DNA of 64,000 nt from an uncultured Selenomonadaceae bacterium (GTDB lineage: Bacteria > Bacillota > Negativicutes > Selenomonadales > Selenomonadaceae). The position numbers were made by a program, and so were the translations under genes. Where the stretch lies: positions 1 through 64,000 of the forward strand of contig CACYXR010000001.1 in assembly GCA_902778455.1 (NCBI GenBank), in the 5' to 3' direction. Below the pieces are notes generated by a model. It did not search any database and was not told the DNA's origin. It was given only the letters and a program-made list of their open reading frames with translations. Within the stretch, counting starts at the first letter, position 1. Each line of letters opens with the position of its first letter. This document shows, in pieces, positions 40,100 through 48,692 of this stretch.

Positions 40100-41704
40100 A
40101 TGGACATCAGCATCACGAAAAAAATCGACGGGGAGACGCTTACGCTGTGCCTTGCGGGGCGGCTTGACAAGCTCACGGGGCCGACCTTCGACGCGGAATT
40201 TCGCGCCTCCAGCCCCGGATTCCAAGAGACCGTGCTGGATATTTCCGAGCTTGGGTATCTTTCCTCGGCAGGACTCCGTTCCCTGATCATGGCAAACAAC
40301 CAAATGAAAAAGCAGGGCGGCGTCCTGACGGTCAAAAATCCGACGCCCGATGTGATGGACGTATTCGAGATGACGAATTTCGGGCGGCTGATCCGGATCG
40401 TGAAGGACGAGGAAGGCGCGCCGGAGGTCGAGAAGCCTCTGCAATATTACCCCCTGCGTCCGATCCAGCGCTGGCTCGTCGATACCCATTTCCAAAAGGC
40501 AAACTCAACGATGATGAACATCGGTGCTTTGGTGCGGCTTGATGCGTCTGTCGATATGGAGCGCATGGCCGACGCGCTGAACGACATCCTGTCTTCCTAT
40601 GACATATTCCGCTGCCGGCTGCTGTTCCACCCCGAAACGGGGGAAGTCTGCCAGCGTTTCGACGGGGAAGTGGAACGGGTCTTTGTGGAAACACTTTCAG
40701 ACGAAGCTTTTGAAAAGCGCAAGCGCGACCTCAAGGAACCCTATTCGATCATTGACCGCCCGCTCTATCGGGTGCACCTGATGAAGACCCCGTCGGGACA
40801 ATATATTTACGCGGACTTTTACCATGCCACCGTGGACGGCACGGCAGTCGCGCTGATTTTTTGGCGGGAACTCGACAAACGCTATGTGCGGGGCGCGGAG
40901 AACGCCGTCGCACGAAAAACGCCGAGCTACGCCGAATATGTCCTCGCCGAGTCGAAGATTTCCCCGGAAGAGTTGGCGGAAGGGCACGCCTACTGGAGAA
41001 AAACGCTCGAAGACTTTGACGAGAAAAAGCACCTGCCGCCCGCCGACGTCGAAAACGCCGGGGCGTGGAAGAAAAACGAGTTCGAGACGCCGCTGAAAAC
41101 CGTCATTGCCAAAGACTTTTTCCGGGGCAAGGATTTTACGGAAAATACATTTTTCATGGCGGCGGCGATGCTCGCGATGGCGAAATCGTCAGGCGTCCGC
41201 GAATCCGTCATGAGCTGGGTGCACAACGGGCGCATGAACGCCTCGGAACGCCGCTTGATGGGACTCATGCTGAACCAGATTCCCATCCGCTGGGACTTCG
41301 GGGACGGGCTGACCGCCGGTGCATTCCTGCGCGGCCTGGAAGCGCGGATCGCGGAAGGGATGAAATACGTCAAGAGTTTGGACGTAGTGTATAACGAAGG
41401 TCTCGAAGACCTGTGCGCCACCTTTATCCTCCAAAAGGGCGTCACGGGACGTCGCGGCGGCGCGCGCCTCGGAGGCGCGGAGGCCGTGTACGAGGAAATG
41501 CCGGAAAACGAATGGTCGGCGGCGGAAAATACGCTGGACGTCGAACTGAACGCCCATACCGACGGGACGTATTCACTGGTGTTGAATTACGACGCCAGCC
41601 GCTACTCCGCGGACGCCATGCGCCGCTTCTCCCAAACGGTGGACGAGATGATCGGGGCGCTCACGGATGCGGAACGGGACGTGACGGAACTTTTGAAAGC
41701 GTGA
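40100..41704 (+). CDS. STAS anti-anti-sigma domain fused to a condensation domain
   Basis: A 534-aa cytoplasmic fusion. Residues 1-105 are a STAS domain (RsbV/SpoIIAA-like): DISELGYLSSAGLRSL places Ser56 at the regulatory phosphorylation site. Residues from about 112 to 530 are an NRPS-type condensation/acyltransferase domain: YYPLRPIQRWLVDT, DIFRCRLLF, the catalytic FYHATVDGTA (His242, Asp246), SWVHNGRMNASERRLMGLML and NQIPIRW. There is no carrier or adenylation domain here or nearby. ATG 40100 has CGGAGG 8 bases upstream. It lies between the SpoIIE-type phosphatase and the MATE-ATPase fusion. The enzyme may make an ester or amide product whose formation is switched by phosphorylation (inference). 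Confidence 0.9.
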   Translation: MDISITKKIDGETLTLCLAGRLDKLTGPTFDAEFRASSPGFQETVLDISELGYLSSAGLRSLIMANNQMKKQGGVLTVKNPTPDVMDVFEMTNFGRLIRIVKDEEGAPEVEKPLQYYPLRPIQRWLVDTHFQKANSTMMNIGALVRLDASVDMERMADALNDILSSYDIFRCRLLFHPETGEVCQRFDGEVERVFVETLSDEAFEKRKRDLKEPYSIIDRPLYRVHLMKTPSGQYIYADFYHATVDGTAVALIFWRELDKRYVRGAENAVARKTPSYAEYVLAESKISPEELAEGHAYWRKTLEDFDEKKHLPPADVENAGAWKKNEFETPLKTVIAKDFFRGKDFTENTFFMAAAMLAMAKSSGVRESVMSWVHNGRMNASERRLMGLMLNQIPIRWDFGDGLTAGAFLRGLEARIAEGMKYVKSLDVVYNEGLEDLCATFILQKGVTGRRGGARLGGAEAVYEEMPENEWSAAENTLDVELNAHTDGTYSLVLNYDASRYSADAMRRFSQTVDEMIGALTDAERDVTELLKA

Positions 41705-41784
41705 GGAAGGCCTATGCATAAAAAAACTTGCCGCCCGATTTCTATTTCCGGCCATCTGCAGGCAGCTTTCGGAGCAGCGGTGTA

Positions 41785-43560
41785 ATGGAAAAGGATTCGT
41801 CGCTTTCGGCGTATTTTACCCGAAAAATGTTCCTGCGGGCCGTATTGCCCTCGCCCATCGCGGGCGTCGGGCTGGCGCTGGCGGAGATGGGCGATACCAT
41901 TCTGATCGGCCACGCCATCGGCATGGACGGGATTGCCGCCATTGCGTATATCTCCCCGCTGTTCCTGCTGGCGACCTTTTTCGTCTTTGGCCTCTCCACG
42001 GGCGGCGCGGTGGTTTTCTCGACGCTGATGCACGAAGGGGAAAAAGACCGGGCGCTGGCAATCTTCAACTTTTTCCTGCGCCTCTCCTGCGCCGTCGGCT
42101 TTGGCATCATGGCGGCAGGGCTTCTCATGGGGGACAGCCTGCTTTCTGTCCTCGGCGCGACGCCGGAAGAAGGCGCCGTGTTCGCTATGGCGAAAAGCTA
42201 TGTCTTCTATATCCTCCTGGGGATTCCCTTCCAGATCCTGCTGGGCGTGGTGACGGCCTATCTCCGGAACGACAACGCCACCGCGTTCTCCGTCGCGCTT
42301 CAGACGGCGGCGGGCGTCGGCAACCTCATCCTCAGCGCGATCCTGTTGCTCTTTTTCGATTGGGGCGTCGCGGGATGCAGCTTCGGCTTCTTCGCCTCGA
42401 ACGCGGCGGCGTTCCTCGTCGGCTTCCTCTATCTCTTCTCGGGGCACGGGGAACTCAGAGTCCGGCGGGAAACCGCCTCCTTCGCCGATGCGGTGAAGCC
42501 CCTGCGGCTCGGCTTCGCGACTTCCTTTGAATATATCTTCGGCGCGATCTTCGCCCTCGTTTCCCTCCACCTGCTGACGAATCTTGCGGGCACGGAGGGT
42601 GCGGCGATCTTCAACATCGTCGAAAACCTGTCCCAGCTTTTCATCTTTATGTACGAACTCATCGGAAAGACGGCGCAGCCCATTTTTTCCGCGTTTTTCT
42701 CGGAATGCATTTTTCGCGAGCTGCACCGTATGTTCCGGTACTGCCTCGCCTATTCTCTGGCGGTAGGCGCCGTCGCCACCGTCGCCGCGATTATCTATCC
42801 GGAAATCGTGGACCTGCTCTTCGGACTGGAGGACATAAGGGACGCGGCGGCGGCCTATCACGCGGTGCGGGTCTTTTGCGTCGGAGCGATTTTCATGGGC
42901 GTATGCCTCCTGCTGCAAAATTACTTCCAATCCGAGGAGGATGAGCAGGGCGCGTTTCTCGTCGTCTTCTTGCGGCGAATGGGCTTAGGCATTGTTTTGG
43001 CATGGGTGCTGTCCCGTTTCGGCCTCGACGCCTTTTGGCTGGTGTACCCGCTCTCCGAGCTTCTGACGCTGCTCGCCGTTGTCGTTTACCATCGCCGCCG
43101 GGGCGAACGGAAGAACATCGATCCGGCGAGGGTCTACGCCTCCGCTTTTTACGGCAGCGTCAAAACCGTGGCGGAACAGCTCGACGCCATCGACGCTTTC
43201 GCGGCGCACTGGGGCGCCGACGAGCACAAGCGGTTTTTGCTCCGCATGGCATTGGATGAAATCTCGGGCGTCATCAACGAACGCGCCGCCCGCCGCGCCA
43301 ATACGCACGTCTTGCTGCAGCTTACGCTGATTGCCAAAGAACAGGCCGAAACGCAAAGCCCCGAATTCGAGATTCACCTTCGGGACGACGCGAAAGAATT
43401 CGACCCCTTCCTGCTCCCCGTCGGGCCGATTTCCGCCGTGCCGGAACAAGCGGAAGATCTGGACGTGGAGGCGCTCGGCATGTACTTCGTACAAAGCCGC
43501 GTCCGGAGCTTCTACTTCCGAAATTATCAGGGCTTCAATACGACCATGATAGTCATATAA
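41785..43560 (+). CDS. MATE exporter fused to an RsbW-like ATPase domain
   Basis: A 591-aa protein. Residues 1 to about 440 are a MATE/NorM transporter with twelve predicted helices (LPSPIAGVGLALAEMGDTIL, QILLGVVTAYLRND). From about 444 to the end is a GHKL/HATPase domain of the serine-kinase (RsbW) type, set in the cytoplasm: ALDEISGVINERA (Glu492), LRDDAKEFDPF (D534-P541) and EALGMYFV (563-570) stand for the N, G1 and G2 boxes, ending FNTTMIVI. The N-box Asn and the G1 glycine differ from the consensus, so ATP use may be weakened. ATG 41785 follows GGAG by 10 bases. It is the third gene of the block, 80 bases after the STAS fusion. Confidence 0.88.
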   Translation: MEKDSSLSAYFTRKMFLRAVLPSPIAGVGLALAEMGDTILIGHAIGMDGIAAIAYISPLFLLATFFVFGLSTGGAVVFSTLMHEGEKDRALAIFNFFLRLSCAVGFGIMAAGLLMGDSLLSVLGATPEEGAVFAMAKSYVFYILLGIPFQILLGVVTAYLRNDNATAFSVALQTAAGVGNLILSAILLLFFDWGVAGCSFGFFASNAAAFLVGFLYLFSGHGELRVRRETASFADAVKPLRLGFATSFEYIFGAIFALVSLHLLTNLAGTEGAAIFNIVENLSQLFIFMYELIGKTAQPIFSAFFSECIFRELHRMFRYCLAYSLAVGAVATVAAIIYPEIVDLLFGLEDIRDAAAAYHAVRVFCVGAIFMGVCLLLQNYFQSEEDEQGAFLVVFLRRMGLGIVLAWVLSRFGLDAFWLVYPLSELLTLLAVVVYHRRRGERKNIDPARVYASAFYGSVKTVAEQLDAIDAFAAHWGADEHKRFLLRMALDEISGVINERAARRANTHVLLQLTLIAKEQAETQSPEFEIHLRDDAKEFDPFLLPVGPISAVPEQAEDLDVEALGMYFVQSRVRSFYFRNYQGFNTTMIVI

Positions 43561-43569
43561 ACAAACATA

Positions 43570-43598
43570 TAGATTTTGCGATAAAACTGTCCTATAAT
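43570..43598 (+). promoter_or_regulatory. Possible promoter of the YgiT-type gene
   Basis: A perfect TATAAT (43593-43598) lies 17 bases after TAGATT (43570-43575). The weak -35 limits confidence. Confidence 0.5.
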
Positions 43599-43646
43599 GG
43601 AGAGGATAAATATAACTTGAAAATGCCAAAAGGACGGCGACGCAAT

Positions 43647-43877
43647 ATGAACTGCCTGCTCTGCAAGTCCGGTACCATGCGCGAGACTACCGGCACATAT
43701 TTTGCACAGCTTCCTAATTGCTATGTCATTATCGAAAACGTTCCCTGCCGGAAATGCGAGCAGTGCGGGGAAATCGTCTATGCCTCGTCGGTGATGGAAA
43801 AAATCGATGCAATGCTCGAACGATTTGAGAAAATCGCATGCAGAGTCTTCATCATGGATTACTCGACAGCGGCGTAA
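43647..43877 (+). CDS. YgiT-type zinc-finger protein
   Basis: A 76-aa protein with two CxxC pairs (MNCLLCKSG and CRKCEQCGE) typical of the N-terminal zinc domain of MqsA/YgiT antitoxins. There is no helix-turn-helix C-terminal domain, so it should not bind DNA by that route. I chose ATG 43647 because the first CxxC then starts at residue 3, as in the family; TTG 43617 and ATG 43623 are alternatives. The usual adjacent toxin (MqsR or a DUF4258 protein) is absent. Confidence 0.7.
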   Translation: MNCLLCKSGTMRETTGTYFAQLPNCYVIIENVPCRKCEQCGEIVYASSVMEKIDAMLERFEKIACRVFIMDYSTAA

Positions 43878-43917
43878 AGCAAGATTTTTATTGTAATATT
43901 TGCAGCCAAATATTTTT

Positions 43918-44066
43918 TAGGGAACACTGATTAAGTCAATTCGTGCATCTGTCGAGGGATTTTTTCAACTGTCTAGGAAAAGCCCTCGAAGGCGTAGCAT
44001 CGCTACGTCGAGAGGGATTTGACAACGACAGTCGGAAAAAGACCCGGCAGAGGCGCGGAGGGACTT
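43918..44066 (+). repeat. Truncated TTAAGGAA repeat
   Basis: About 149 bases match the 54387-54554 element, in the same direction, from GGAACACTGATTAAGTC through AGCATCGCTACG to GGCGCGGAGGGACTT; the last 20 or so bases, with the second terminal repeat, are missing. The toxin gene begins 10 bases later. Confidence 0.85.
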
Positions 44067-44075
44067 GGCGCAAGA

Positions 44076-44525
44076 GTGAGAATTTATCTGGATTCGTGCT
44101 GCTATAACCGTCCTTACGATGACCAGTTCCAACCACGAGTAGCGTCTGAAACACAAGCGATATTGTATATTCAGAACCAAATCATGACCGGCCGTATCGA
44201 GTTGGCGACGTCCTATGTTTTGCGCTATGAAATCAGTAAAAGTCCTTTCCCCACTCGGATGCTGCATACGCAAAATTTTATTCGGCACCATTCTCACGTC
44301 TATGTTGGTACAAATAGCTCAGATATGGTAGAATCATATGCGAAAGAAATCATGAAAACCGGCGTAAAATTATATGACGCATATCATGTGGCTTGTGCAA
44401 TCGTTGCTCAATGCGATTATTTTCTTTCAACAGATGACAGATTGCTCAAATATCGTTCCAGTAAAATCCTTTTACTTAATCCGATTGCATGGATTGACAT
44501 CAGCGAGGAGGGGAATAAACTATGA
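44076..44525 (+). CDS. PIN-domain toxin
   Basis: A 149-aa predicted ribonuclease of the VapC/PIN type. The first acidic residue is in RIYLDSCCYN (Asp6), with more in SYVLRYEISKS and DAYHVACAIVAQCDYFLSTDD. GTG 44076 is chosen: it starts the conserved fold immediately, and reading upstream enters the repeat. The ribosome site is weak (CAAGAG). It overlaps the next small gene by 4 bases (ATGA), so the two are coupled. Confidence 0.8.
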   Translation: MRIYLDSCCYNRPYDDQFQPRVASETQAILYIQNQIMTGRIELATSYVLRYEISKSPFPTRMLHTQNFIRHHSHVYVGTNSSDMVESYAKEIMKTGVKLYDAYHVACAIVAQCDYFLSTDDRLLKYRSSKILLLNPIAWIDISEEGNKL

Positions 44526-44749
44526 CCGCTGAAACTGCCGCTTTAATGGAACGGGGCATGGACTGCCTTACAAACGGACTGGGAACCATCGACGCCGCAA
44601 AATTCATTGCGGCCGTTAAAGGTGACCAATTCGATTATGCAGAATGGCGAAGGAGTTGCTTTGGCAATATGACGGCAAAAAAGTTTCACGAAGAGGCCAT
44701 TGCTTATGAAAACGCCAACCCGTTTGACGGAAAAGCGATTCAGCTATGA
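44522..44749 (+). CDS. Small protein paired with the PIN toxin
   Basis: A 75-aa protein that overlaps the PIN gene by ATGA. It begins MTAETAALMERGMDCLTNGL and shows GTIDAAKFIAAVKGDQFDYAEWRR, a pattern I associate with putative antitoxins beside PIN genes. No DNA-binding motif is evident. The antitoxin role rests on gene order; here the toxin comes first, the reverse of most vapBC loci. Confidence 0.7.
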   Translation: MTAETAALMERGMDCLTNGLGTIDAAKFIAAVKGDQFDYAEWRRSCFGNMTAKKFHEEAIAYENANPFDGKAIQL

Positions 44750-44791
44750 CGTTGTGTACAATATTTGATTTAATAAAGGAGTGATGCTATT

Positions 44792-45883
44792 TTGGACATT
44801 ATCCGTGTGGAGAACGTGTCGAAAGGGTATCCGAATCATCCGGTGCTTCAGAACCTTTCTCTCACGCTGAAAAAGGGCGAGTGCTTCACCCTGCTCGGTC
44901 CTTCCGGCTGCGGGAAGACCGTGCTTTTGCGGCTGCTCGCCGGATTCGAGTCCGCCGACGCGGGGAAGATCTACATCGGCGATACGCTGGTGAACGATCC
45001 CGAGGCGCGGATTGCCGTGCCGCCGGAAAACCGCGGGCTCGGCGTCGTGTTCCAGGATTACGCCGTCTGGCCGCACATGACCGTCTTCGAGAACGTGGCG
45101 TATCCGTTGAAGATCGCCGACCGTCCGAAAGACGAGATCAACGAGCGCGTCATGCGCATGATCGACATCGTCGGCATGAAGGGCCTTGACAAGCGCCTGC
45201 CATCGGAGCTTTCCGGCGGCCAGCAGCAGCGCGTCGCATTGGCCCGCGCCCTCGTCGCCGATCCGGCCCTGCTTCTCCTCGACGAGCCGCTGTCAAACCT
45301 TGACGCGAACCTGCGCGAGGAAATGCGCTTCGAAATCAAAGAGCTGCAGCGGCAGCTCGGCGTCACGGTACTTTACGTCACCCACGACCAGGAAATCGGC
45401 CTCGCCATTTCCGACCGCGTGGCCATCATGAACGCCGAAGGCGCGATCCAGCAGATCGGCACGCCCTGGGAAATCTTCGAGCAGCCGGTCAACCCGTTCG
45501 TGTTCAACTTCATGGGCATCGCGAACTTCATCGACGTGCGCAAAGAGAACGGCGCGTTCCTCGTCGGAAAAGGCAGCCAGCCGATTCCCTGGGAAACGCC
45601 CACGGGCGACGCTGCGGACTGGGTCGCGGCCTTCCGTCCGTCGGACGTCAGGATCGCCCGCGGCGGCGACGGACTCCACGGCGTGATCCGCCGCGCGAAC
45701 TTCCTCGGCGCCATGATGGACTACCTGATCGAGATCGACGGCACGCATCTTCGGACGAGCATCGAAACCCATCATGCCATCGCGCAGGATTTGATGTTCA
45801 AGGCCGGAGACGAATGCTCGCTGTCGTTTTTAAGCCTGCACTGGTTCGAAAAGGAATCGCTGAAGGGGGTGCTTGAGGAATGA
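44792..45883 (+). CDS. ABC transporter ATPase 1 (Fe(III)-type)
   Basis: A 363-aa ATPase. Walker A GPSGCGKT at about 36-43, Q-loop FQDYAVWPHM, signature LSGGQQQRVALARAL, Walker B LLLLDEP and the switch His (VTHDQ) are all intact. A C-terminal TOBE-like region follows, as in FbpC/PotA-type proteins. It starts with TTG 44792 (AAAGGAG, 10 bases). It overlaps the permease start by ATGA, so it is translationally coupled. Confidence 0.9.
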   Translation: MDIIRVENVSKGYPNHPVLQNLSLTLKKGECFTLLGPSGCGKTVLLRLLAGFESADAGKIYIGDTLVNDPEARIAVPPENRGLGVVFQDYAVWPHMTVFENVAYPLKIADRPKDEINERVMRMIDIVGMKGLDKRLPSELSGGQQQRVALARALVADPALLLLDEPLSNLDANLREEMRFEIKELQRQLGVTVLYVTHDQEIGLAISDRVAIMNAEGAIQQIGTPWEIFEQPVNPFVFNFMGIANFIDVRKENGAFLVGKGSQPIPWETPTGDAADWVAAFRPSDVRIARGGDGLHGVIRRANFLGAMMDYLIEIDGTHLRTSIETHHAIAQDLMFKAGDECSLSFLSLHWFEKESLKGVLEE

Positions 45884-47562
45884 ACACGAAAAGCTCATTC
45901 GGCGTGGCGCAGGTCATCCTGTTCCTGTCCATCGCCATCCTCGTCATCGTCGTGGCCTTCCCGGTGCTCCTGATCCTATTCAACGCGTTCTGGGTCGAGG
46001 ACCATTTCAATTTCTCCGGCGCGATTGACATCCTGAAGGAGCCGGAGACCTTCAAGGCGTTGATGAACTCGCTGATCATCGCCGGTATGTCCACCATCGG
46101 CTCTACCATCGTCGGCACCTTCTTCGCGTGGCTCGTCACGCGGACCGATATGCCGCACAAGCGGTTCATGAAGAGCATGTTCCTCGTGCCGTTCATGCTG
46201 CCGTCCTTCATCGGCGCCATGGCCTGGAAGATGCTGCTCTCGCCGAACGCCGGCTTCATCAACCGTTTCTTCATGGACCATCTCGGCTTTGGCGGCCCGA
46301 TTTTCAATCTTTACAGCTATTATGGCATTTCCGCCGTCGAAGTCATGTACCTGTTCCCCTTCGTGTTCATCCAGGTCTGCGGCGCTTTGGAGCGCATGGA
46401 CCCGACGCTGGAGGAATCGGCGCGCATCTCGGGCGCGGGGCTCTTCACCATCACGCGGAAAATCACGATCCCGCTGGTGCTGCCTTCGATCCTTTCCGGC
46501 GCGCTCCTGATCATGCTCTACTCGATGGCCCACTTCGGCACCGTCGCCGTGCTCGGCATCGAGAACGGCATCTACAACATCCCGGTGCTGATTTACGAGC
46601 GCATCCACCAGTCGGGCGGCTCCTTCGAGTCGATCCGCACCGGTACCGTGCTCGCCACCGTGCTGGTCATCAGCGCGGCCTGCATCATCTGGGCCCAGCG
46701 CAAGATCCTCGGCTCCGGCCACTACCAGATCATCGGCGGCAAGAGCTTCCGCCCGATGGAGCTGAAGCTCCGCGGACTCAAATACCCGCTGATGTTCTTC
46801 TGCTTCGCCTATATCGCGTTCACCATCGTATTGCCCACCATCGTGATCTTCCTCGTCGGCGGCCTCAGTACCTACGGCCTGTCCTTCACGCCGGAAAACC
46901 TGTCGCTGGACAACTTCAAGTTCATCCTGTTTGAATACGACGTAACAAGAGACGCGATCTTCAACAGCGTCACGCTGGGCCTGACCGCCGCGATCATCAC
47001 CATGTTCGCCGGCGTCATGATCTCCTACGTCATCGTCAAGATGGACGTCAAGGGCAAAGGCATCCTCGAATTCCTCGGCATGCTGCCGTTCTCCGTTCCG
47101 GGCTCGGTCATCGCCCTCGGCGTTATCCTCGCATGGAGCGGCCAGTTCGGAATCAACCTCTACAACACCGTCTGGATTATCCTCGTGGCCTACATCGCCC
47201 GCTATATGGCCTTCTCGCTGAAAGCCAACAGCGCGGCCCTCGAGCAGGTCCACGACTCGCTGGTCGAGGCCTCCCGCGCTTGCGGCGCCACCATGTGGCA
47301 GTCGCTGAAAGACATCGTGCTGCCGCTGGTCAAGCCGGGCATGTTCGCGGCCTTCTTCCTGATCTTCCTGCCGTCGCTTCGAGAGCTGACCGTTTCGATC
47401 ATGCTCTACGCGCCGACCACGCGCACCATCGGCGTCGCCATCTACACGCTGAACGAGGACGGCGAGACCGTCATCTCCTGCGCGCTGGCCGCCATCGCCC
47501 TGATCATCATCATCGTCGGGCAGACGGTCATCAACCATTTCACGAAAAAGGAGAGTGAGTGA
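45880..47562 (+). CDS. ABC transporter double permease
   Basis: A 560-aa membrane protein with two BPD_transp_1 permease halves (about 12 helices), as in FbpB/SfuB iron permeases. The EAA loops that contact the ATPase are EESARISGAGLFTITRKITI (about 190) and VEASRACGATMWQSLKDIVL (about 465). No binding protein is encoded in this operon; the best candidate is the lipoprotein at 36412-37467. Two ATPase genes flank it. Confidence 0.92.
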   Translation: MNTKSSFGVAQVILFLSIAILVIVVAFPVLLILFNAFWVEDHFNFSGAIDILKEPETFKALMNSLIIAGMSTIGSTIVGTFFAWLVTRTDMPHKRFMKSMFLVPFMLPSFIGAMAWKMLLSPNAGFINRFFMDHLGFGGPIFNLYSYYGISAVEVMYLFPFVFIQVCGALERMDPTLEESARISGAGLFTITRKITIPLVLPSILSGALLIMLYSMAHFGTVAVLGIENGIYNIPVLIYERIHQSGGSFESIRTGTVLATVLVISAACIIWAQRKILGSGHYQIIGGKSFRPMELKLRGLKYPLMFFCFAYIAFTIVLPTIVIFLVGGLSTYGLSFTPENLSLDNFKFILFEYDVTRDAIFNSVTLGLTAAIITMFAGVMISYVIVKMDVKGKGILEFLGMLPFSVPGSVIALGVILAWSGQFGINLYNTVWIILVAYIARYMAFSLKANSAALEQVHDSLVEASRACGATMWQSLKDIVLPLVKPGMFAAFFLIFLPSLRELTVSIMLYAPTTRTIGVAIYTLNEDGETVISCALAAIALIIIIVGQTVINHFTKKESE

Positions 47563-47565
47563 CCG

Positions 47566-48636
47566 ATGGCAGGCTTTGTACGTCTGATCGGCGTGACGAA
47601 ACGGTTTGGCGACGTCACCGCCGTCAACAATCTGAACTACGAAATCGGCAAGGGCGAATGCTTCTCGATGCTCGGTCCTTCCGGCTGCGGCAAGACCACG
47701 ACGCTCCGCATGGTGGCGGGCTTTGAGGATTTGTCCGACGGAGAGGTCTGGGTCGGCGACCAGCTCTTTTCCTCGCCGAAGAAAAACCATTATACGCCGC
47801 CGGAAAAGCGGAACTTCGGCATGGTGTTCCAGGCCTTCGCCGTCTGGCCCCACCTTTCCGTCTATGAAAACGTGGCGTTCCCGCTGCGCATCCGCAAGCT
47901 CTCCGAAAGCGAGATCGACCAGCGCACCATGGACGCGCTGAAAGCGACGAACCTCGTCTCTGCGAAAGACCAAAGTCCGGACTATCTGTCCGGCGGCGGC
48001 AAGCAGCGCGTGGCCCTCGCCCGGGCGCTGGCCATCAATCCGGACGTAATGCTGCTCGACGAACCGCTTTCCTCCCTCGATCCGCACCTCCGCGAGGAAA
48101 TGCGCTTCGAGATCAAGGATTTGCAAATGAAATACGGCTTCTCGATCATCTACGTCACCCACGACCAATCCGAGGCCATGGCGCTGTCCGACCGGATTCT
48201 CGTCATGAAGCTCGGCGTCGTCCAACAGATCGACACGCCGCTGAACATCTACAACAACCCGGCGAACAAGTTCGTGTTCAGCTTTATCGGCCTCTCGAAC
48301 TTCCTGACGGTGAACCGGGACGGCGGCAGCGCCCAGCTTCCGGGCGGCGTTCCGCTTCCGGCGGGCGTCACGGTACCCGAACATCTCGCGGGCGAAAGCG
48401 TCGTCTCCTGGGCCAGCCGCCCCTCCGAGATCGACTTCCTTCCCGCCGACGACCCGACCGGTCTCCACGGCGTCGTAAACCGCAAGGCGTTCCTCGGCGA
48501 AATCATCGACTACCAGATCCAGGTCGGCGAGCAGACGCTCCGTGTGCAGAAAGGCCGCCGCGATCCCGGCCCAGAACCGGGCGAGACCTGCGCGCTGCAC
48601 TTCCTGCGCCCGTTCTGGTACAGGGAAAACGAATAA
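47566..48636 (+). CDS. ABC transporter ATPase 2
   Basis: A 356-aa ATPase related to the product of 44792-45883. Walker A GPSGCGKT, Q-loop FQAFAVWPHL and Walker B LLDEPLSSLD are standard, but the signature reads YLSGGGKQRVALARAL where LSGGQQQR is usual. A TOBE-like tail follows. It begins three bases after the permease. The two ATPases may form a heterodimer on the single double permease (inference). Confidence 0.88.
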   Translation: MAGFVRLIGVTKRFGDVTAVNNLNYEIGKGECFSMLGPSGCGKTTTLRMVAGFEDLSDGEVWVGDQLFSSPKKNHYTPPEKRNFGMVFQAFAVWPHLSVYENVAFPLRIRKLSESEIDQRTMDALKATNLVSAKDQSPDYLSGGGKQRVALARALAINPDVMLLDEPLSSLDPHLREEMRFEIKDLQMKYGFSIIYVTHDQSEAMALSDRILVMKLGVVQQIDTPLNIYNNPANKFVFSFIGLSNFLTVNRDGGSAQLPGGVPLPAGVTVPEHLAGESVVSWASRPSEIDFLPADDPTGLHGVVNRKAFLGEIIDYQIQVGEQTLRVQKGRRDPGPEPGETCALHFLRPFWYRENE

Positions 48637-48653
48637 TCACTGCCATAAAAGAA

Positions 48654-48692
48654 CTGCCCATGAAGATTCGATCCTCATGGGCAGCTTTTTTT
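48654..48692. terminator. Bidirectional terminator between convergent genes
   Basis: CTGCCCATGA (48654-48663) and TCATGGGCAG (48675-48684) followed by CTTTTTTTT; on the minus strand the stem ends in TTCTTTT. It overlaps the last codons of the GH84 gene. Confidence 0.85.

Noticed and set aside
41602-42930. 442-codon minus-strand frame opposite the MATE gene
   Set aside because: It is a shadow of the transporter helices: strongly charged, low complexity and no start signal.
45976-48600. 874-codon open frame on the minus strand
   Set aside because: It is antisense to the ABC permease and ATPase genes, which have clear family motifs; the shadow product is His/Asp/Arg-rich with no recognisable domain.
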